In this document: positions 61,041-64,000 of the stretch, one piece after another
Layout: each line of letters starts with the position of its first letter
Position numbering within the stretch: the first letter of the stretch is position 1
Assembly (NCBI GenBank): GCA_009838735.1
Contig: VXQZ01000041.1
Location: 50,016-114,015 of the forward strand
Direction of reading: 5' to 3'
Source of the DNA: Chloroflexota bacterium
GTDB lineage: Bacteria; Chloroflexota; Dehalococcoidia; Bin125
DNA length: 64,000 nt
The notes under the pieces: generated by a model
Database searches by the model: none
Seen by the model: the letters and a program-made list of their open reading frames with translations, nothing else
What the model was told of the DNA's origin: nothing
Made by a program: the position numbers and the translations under genes

Positions 61041-61874
61041 GTGGCAATCGCCGTCAAACTGATCGACCACACCAAGGACCCGATTCGCGCCCTCTACATG
61101 GCGTATCGCGTCTGCTACTCAGCCTTGACGCCCCAGCAAGTCCTCGATCGCATTGATGACGAGCGCATCTCCCAGGAAAAAATGCTCGAATTCGTCGAAG
61201 CACGCCTGATGACCGGCCACATGTCGCCGCTGGAGCAGGTCCACTTCGAGTTCGGCATCTCTGGCGTCTCGCGCGCCTTCTCACACCAGTTCGTGCGCCA
61301 CCGCATTGGGATCAGCTTCGAGCAACAGAGCCAGCGCTACGTCACCTACAAGGGAGGCGCCTTCCCCTATACGGTGCCCAAGACGGTCGAGCGTGCTGGT
61401 CTCGGCGACGATATGACCGCGCTCTTTGCCCAGGCGGGTGCGCTCTACGAGAAAATGGTCGAGGCCGGCGTGCCCGCCGAGGACGCCCGCTTCCTGCTGC
61501 CCAACGCGACCAACACCAACTTCAAGATCACCGTCAACTTCGCCTCGCTGCTGCACATCTCCGACCTGCGCCTCTGCACCCGGGCTCAGTGGGAGTTCCG
61601 CAAGGTCGTCTCGCTGATGCGGGCTGAAGTGGTTAAAGTCGCGCCCGAATTGGGACGCCAACTGCAACCGAAGTGCGGCGAGCGCCGGCTCGGCTACTGC
61701 GACGAAGACTACGAGGCCTGGGAAGAGTGCCCGATCGGCCGCAAGCGGCCGCACAAGTCGGAGCTCTTCAACCTCTACGACGCCTATCGCAAGGGCGAGC
61801 TCGACGACCTCAACGCCGACGACATGGCCATCATCGCCGCCGACAACGACGACGCCCCCGCCTTCATCCGCTGA
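61041..61874 (+). CDS. thyX: FAD-dependent thymidylate synthase
   Basis: 277 aa, GTG start. The ThyX signature reads RHRIGISFEQQSQRY (Arg86-His87-Arg88 with Ser92 and Ser97), followed by FLLPNATNTNFKITVNFASLLHISDLRLC and QWEFRKVVSLMRAEV. It makes dTMP from dUMP with methylene-tetrahydrofolate and FAD-bound hydride. A C-terminal extension (about 225-277) is longer than in the smallest members. It is followed at once by REP-like palindromes. Confidence 0.95.
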   Translation: MAIAVKLIDHTKDPIRALYMAYRVCYSALTPQQVLDRIDDERISQEKMLEFVEARLMTGHMSPLEQVHFEFGISGVSRAFSHQFVRHRIGISFEQQSQRYVTYKGGAFPYTVPKTVERAGLGDDMTALFAQAGALYEKMVEAGVPAEDARFLLPNATNTNFKITVNFASLLHISDLRLCTRAQWEFRKVVSLMRAEVVKVAPELGRQLQPKCGERRLGYCDEDYEAWEECPIGRKRPHKSELFNLYDAYRKGELDDLNADDMAIIAADNDDAPAFIR

Positions 61875-61882
61875 AGTATTCT

Positions 61883-61999
61883 CCCTCTCCCTCTGGGAGA
61901 GGGCCGGGGTGAGGGTCCGGCGAGTACCGGCTATCTGGTGGTCACCAATCCTTGGTCGCAGCAGGGCCCTCACCCTAACCCTCTCCCGCCGGGAGAGGG
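61883..61999. repeat. Inverted pair of REP-like palindromes, copies 2 and 3
   Basis: CCCTCTCCC / GGGAGAGGG stems at 61883-61903 and 61979-61999, facing each other, each with a GGTGAGGG-type flank (the second as its complement CCCTCACC). It is the same palindrome as at 1323-1343. Placed after thyX and before the convergent SRPBCC gene, it may also act as a two-way terminator. Confidence 0.7.
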
Positions 62000-62057
62000 A
62001 ACCAGAGACTGGTGTACGCACAAATCCCCAGAAAAAGAGGAAGTCGGGATCGGCGAT

Positions 62058-62486
62058 CTACCCACCTTCCTCAATCATCCGCTTCAGCGCCGCAATCTGA
62101 CCGCCGTCCGTCCGCCGAATCGCAAACCTGATCAGCGGCCCCAGCAGTAGGTACTGCAATCCGGTGAACTGGCACTCCGCCTCAAGCCTGACCACACAGC
62201 TCGACTCCGCTGCCTGTTCAATCGAGTACCGATAGTCAGCCGTCACGCCGCCCTGCTGCGAGCGAAGCGTCACCGACCGTCCAGGCTCGCAGCGCACAAC
62301 CACCGATTCACGGTCTCGCCCCCGAGTGAAGAAGTGGACCCGCGCGCCCTCGACCGTCTCGCCATCAATCGACATCGACTCGATCCCGTTCATCCAATGG
62401 ACCGCGTTGGGCCAGTCCGTAAGGACGGCCCATACCTCATCGGCCGGCCGATCAATCGTCTCGCTGGCTGAAATCGTTCCAGCCAT
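62058..62486 (-). CDS. SRPBCC (polyketide cyclase-like) protein
   Basis: 142 aa from ATG 62486, with GGGAG seven to eleven bases upstream. Helix-grip fold: ETIDRPADEVWAVLTDWPNAVHWMNGIESM, then VRCEPGRSVTLRSQQGG and the last helix GQIAALKRMIEEGG. It binds a hydrophobic ligand; function unknown. It follows the REP-like pair and converges on thyX. Confidence 0.8.
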   Translation of the reverse strand: MAGTISASETIDRPADEVWAVLTDWPNAVHWMNGIESMSIDGETVEGARVHFFTRGRDRESVVVRCEPGRSVTLRSQQGGVTADYRYSIEQAAESSCVVRLEAECQFTGLQYLLLGPLIRFAIRRTDGGQIAALKRMIEEGG

Positions 62487-62546
62487 GCGATTGCTCCCTG
62501 CACTCGTCTGCAACGTGCCCGGTCTGTCGACCGACAGATTGGCGGC

Positions 62547-62804
62547 CTACCTGAACAGGTCGTCCTCTTCGTCCCAGTCATCGGCAAACTCGGTGAGGTC
62601 TTCGTCCGGACCGAACGGTAAGTCCTCCTCAAACAGCTCGACGCCGACGATGCCCAGGCCAACCAACGGAATGATGTCGTCGTCCACGTGCCGCTGCACC
62701 GGCCCCTCGCTCCGCCTCTCTGCGTCCTTGTCGCTGCCGGAGAACAGGAAGCGGGCGATCGCAATGACCGCGACAACAGCCACCACGATGATGATCGCTT
62801 CCAC
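62547..62804 (-). CDS. Small single-helix acidic membrane protein
   Basis: 85 aa, GTG start at 62804 with an excellent AAGGAG ribosome site; longer frames upstream are antisense to other genes. One N-terminal membrane helix EAIIIVVAVVAVIAIARFLF is followed by an acidic, Asp/Glu-rich tail ending FADDWDEEDDLFR. It is a bitopic protein with a cytosolic acidic tail. Function unknown. It overlaps no other gene. Confidence 0.65.
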   Translation of the reverse strand: MEAIIIVVAVVAVIAIARFLFSGSDKDAERRSEGPVQRHVDDDIIPLVGLGIVGVELFEEDLPFGPDEDLTEFADDWDEEDDLFR

Positions 62805-62862
62805 GTTGCTCTCCTTCCTCCCCGACGTGCCCGCTGTCCAGGGCGCCCGACAGATGCCGGTC

Positions 62863-63222
62863 CTACAGCAGTTCGAGCAACTGGACAAAGTTGCCGTCCG
62901 GATCGAGCAGAGTAGCGACTTCGCCGCCCCACGATTCGCGCTCCGGCCGGCGATGAATCCGGATCTTCGGATCTGCCGAGACGACACGCGAGAACTCGCC
63001 TGAGACGTCATCCACGAACAGGTTGATCTGCATCCGCGCCGGCTCCAGCGTCGGGCCCGAGATGTCTGAGTGGTCGAGCAGCCGAATGAACCCGCCGGCC
63101 GCCTCGAACACCGGGTCGCGATACTTCGTGACCCGTTCAAGCCCCAGGGTTGCGCCATAAAAGCTGGTCATGGCCTCAATCTGGTTGGTGCCGACCATCA
63201 GCGTCAGTTCGCGTACGTGCAC
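62863..63222 (-). CDS. VOC-family protein
   Basis: 119 aa. LTLMVGTNQIEAMTSFYGATLGLERV, INLFVDDVSGEFSRVV and LLDPDGNFVQLLELL form one VOC domain; only some metal ligands are evident (no clear first His). A non-catalytic or epimerase-like role is possible. It starts eight bases downstream of the metallo-beta-lactamase-fold gene, same strand. Confidence 0.75.
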   Translation of the reverse strand: MHVRELTLMVGTNQIEAMTSFYGATLGLERVTKYRDPVFEAAGGFIRLLDHSDISGPTLEPARMQINLFVDDVSGEFSRVVSADPKIRIHRRPERESWGGEVATLLDPDGNFVQLLELL

Positions 63223-63230
63223 CGCCGACC

Positions 63231-64000
63231 TCAGATCTCCAGGGACAGACCGTCCGAAGCGATCACGATCGTGCCGTCGAACGCCCTCCGCACATCAGCG
63301 ACCAGATCATCGTCGCGCTCCTCGGGCAACAGATGCGTCAGAACCAGAGTCTGCACTCCCGCCTCGCACGCGATTCGGCCGGCGTTCTGCGCCTCGCAGT
63401 GTGACGCCTTCATGCCGGCGTACAGGCCTGCTCTTGCTGATTCCGGCATCGACTCGGCCATCCGCTCCAGGGCCGCCTCGCTGAACCCCTCGTGCACGAG
63501 CACGTCGGCGCCGTCAGCCAGCGGGACCAGCGCGTCGGGCGCGTACGTCGTGTCGCCCGAATACACCAGTGTCCGCCCGCCCGCCTCGAACCGGCGCGCC
63601 AGGCACTCCAGATACGGCACATGCGGCACCTCGACCGTGCGCACCTGCATCGCACCCAGTTCGCGCTCATCGCCAGGACTGGTCAGCTCGACCGAGACCC
63701 CGTCCAGCCACTCGAGCGCCCGATTGCTGATCGTGTTGACCCGAGCGAAGGCCAGCGCCGCCTCGATGTAGGTGTCGGTGTCGCGAGGTCCAAAGACAGT
63801 CACCGGATCGCCGCGACGGAAGATCAACCGCGTAAACAGCTCGACGACCCCCATCGCATGGTCGAAATGGAGATGAGAGAGGACCACGCCGGAAACGGCG
63901 TCGGGATCAAGGTCCGACTCCGCCATCCGCTCCATAAACCCCGGCCCCGCATCCAACAACATCCGAGCATCCCCATGAGCCAGATGAATCGAAGCAGCCC
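63231..64000 (-). CDS. Metallo-beta-lactamase-fold hydrolase (5' truncated)
   Basis: The gene runs off the right edge; 256 codons are present. The visible frame continues past an internal ATG (63962) to the edge, so the true start is outside. Zinc motif SHLHFDHAMG, VYSGDTTYAPD, VLVHEGFSE and the C-terminal THLLPEER place it in the RNase Z/arylsulfatase-like branch of the fold. It probably hydrolyses a phosphodiester or ester. It is followed by a VOC gene on the same strand, eight bases away. Confidence 0.85.
   Translation of the reverse strand, partial: AASIHLAHGDARMLLDAGPGFMERMAESDLDPDAVSGVVLSHLHFDHAMGVVELFTRLIFRRGDPVTVFGPRDTDTYIEAALAFARVNTISNRALEWLDGVSVELTSPGDERELGAMQVRTVEVPHVPYLECLARRFEAGGRTLVYSGDTTYAPDALVPLADGADVLVHEGFSEAALERMAESMPESARAGLYAGMKASHCEAQNAGRIACEAGVQTLVLTHLLPEERDDDLVADVRRAFDGTIVIASDGLSLEI

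Overview
The window is 64 kb of GC-rich, densely coding bacterial DNA, with short gaps, many 4-bp start/stop overlaps and frequent GTG starts. I recognise no rRNA, tRNA, CRISPR array, phage or transposase. The best guess for the source, by inference, is a Chloroflexota bacterium of the SAR202/Dehalococcoidia type. Two bacterial-luciferase-like monooxygenases, many VOC, enoyl-CoA hydratase and acyl-CoA carboxylase genes, AddAB, ThyX and a Gram-positive-type LexA box fit that guess. There is no 16S gene to settle it.

Left part (1-23 kb) is mostly accessory catabolism. It holds a truncated FAD oxidoreductase with a cysteine-rich tail, an ERG4/ERG24-type sterol reductase, a luciferase-like monooxygenase, an MFS carrier, a polysaccharide deacetylase and a CapA-like metallophosphatase fused to a PstS-like domain. 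It also holds SMP-30, PncC/CinA-C, ThuA, two carboxyltransferases with an enoyl-CoA hydratase, an amidase and a tandem EthD protein. A class III PLP enzyme of the AGXT2L type sits next to an APH-fold kinase, resembling the animal 5-hydroxylysine kinase / phospho-lyase pair.

Middle part (23-38 kb): an ArsR-SRPBCC pair with a palindromic operator; a single-chain BC-BCCP-CT acyl-CoA carboxylase; and a GrdB/PrdB-family gene interrupted by an in-frame TGA exactly where D-proline reductase PrdB carries selenocysteine, followed by a compact hairpin. Then come an HsaA-like flavin hydroxylase with a VOC protein, a second hydratase, an SDR, an SsuD-like monooxygenase paired with an ArsI-like C-As lyase, a UshA-like lipoprotein and a family 5 uracil-DNA glycosylase.

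Right part (38-64 kb) is mostly housekeeping: pyrE-lepB; a tetrapyrrole operon (precorrin-2 dehydrogenase, hemC, cobA-hemD fusion, hemB); dnaN-(small ORF)-addB-addA-holA; lexA with an SOS box; PIG-L, NUDIX, zinc-binding proteins, a lysozyme-like protein, thyX, small membrane and SRPBCC proteins, and a truncated metallo-beta-lactamase-fold hydrolase at the right edge.

Two signals deserve most attention. One is the probable selenoprotein at 27558-28727. The other is a degenerate 10-bp-period repeat (unit close to GTTCGGANTT) in the only two long intergenic gaps, 2380-2783 and 19403-19932; both copies end in the same GGTTGGTCGT.
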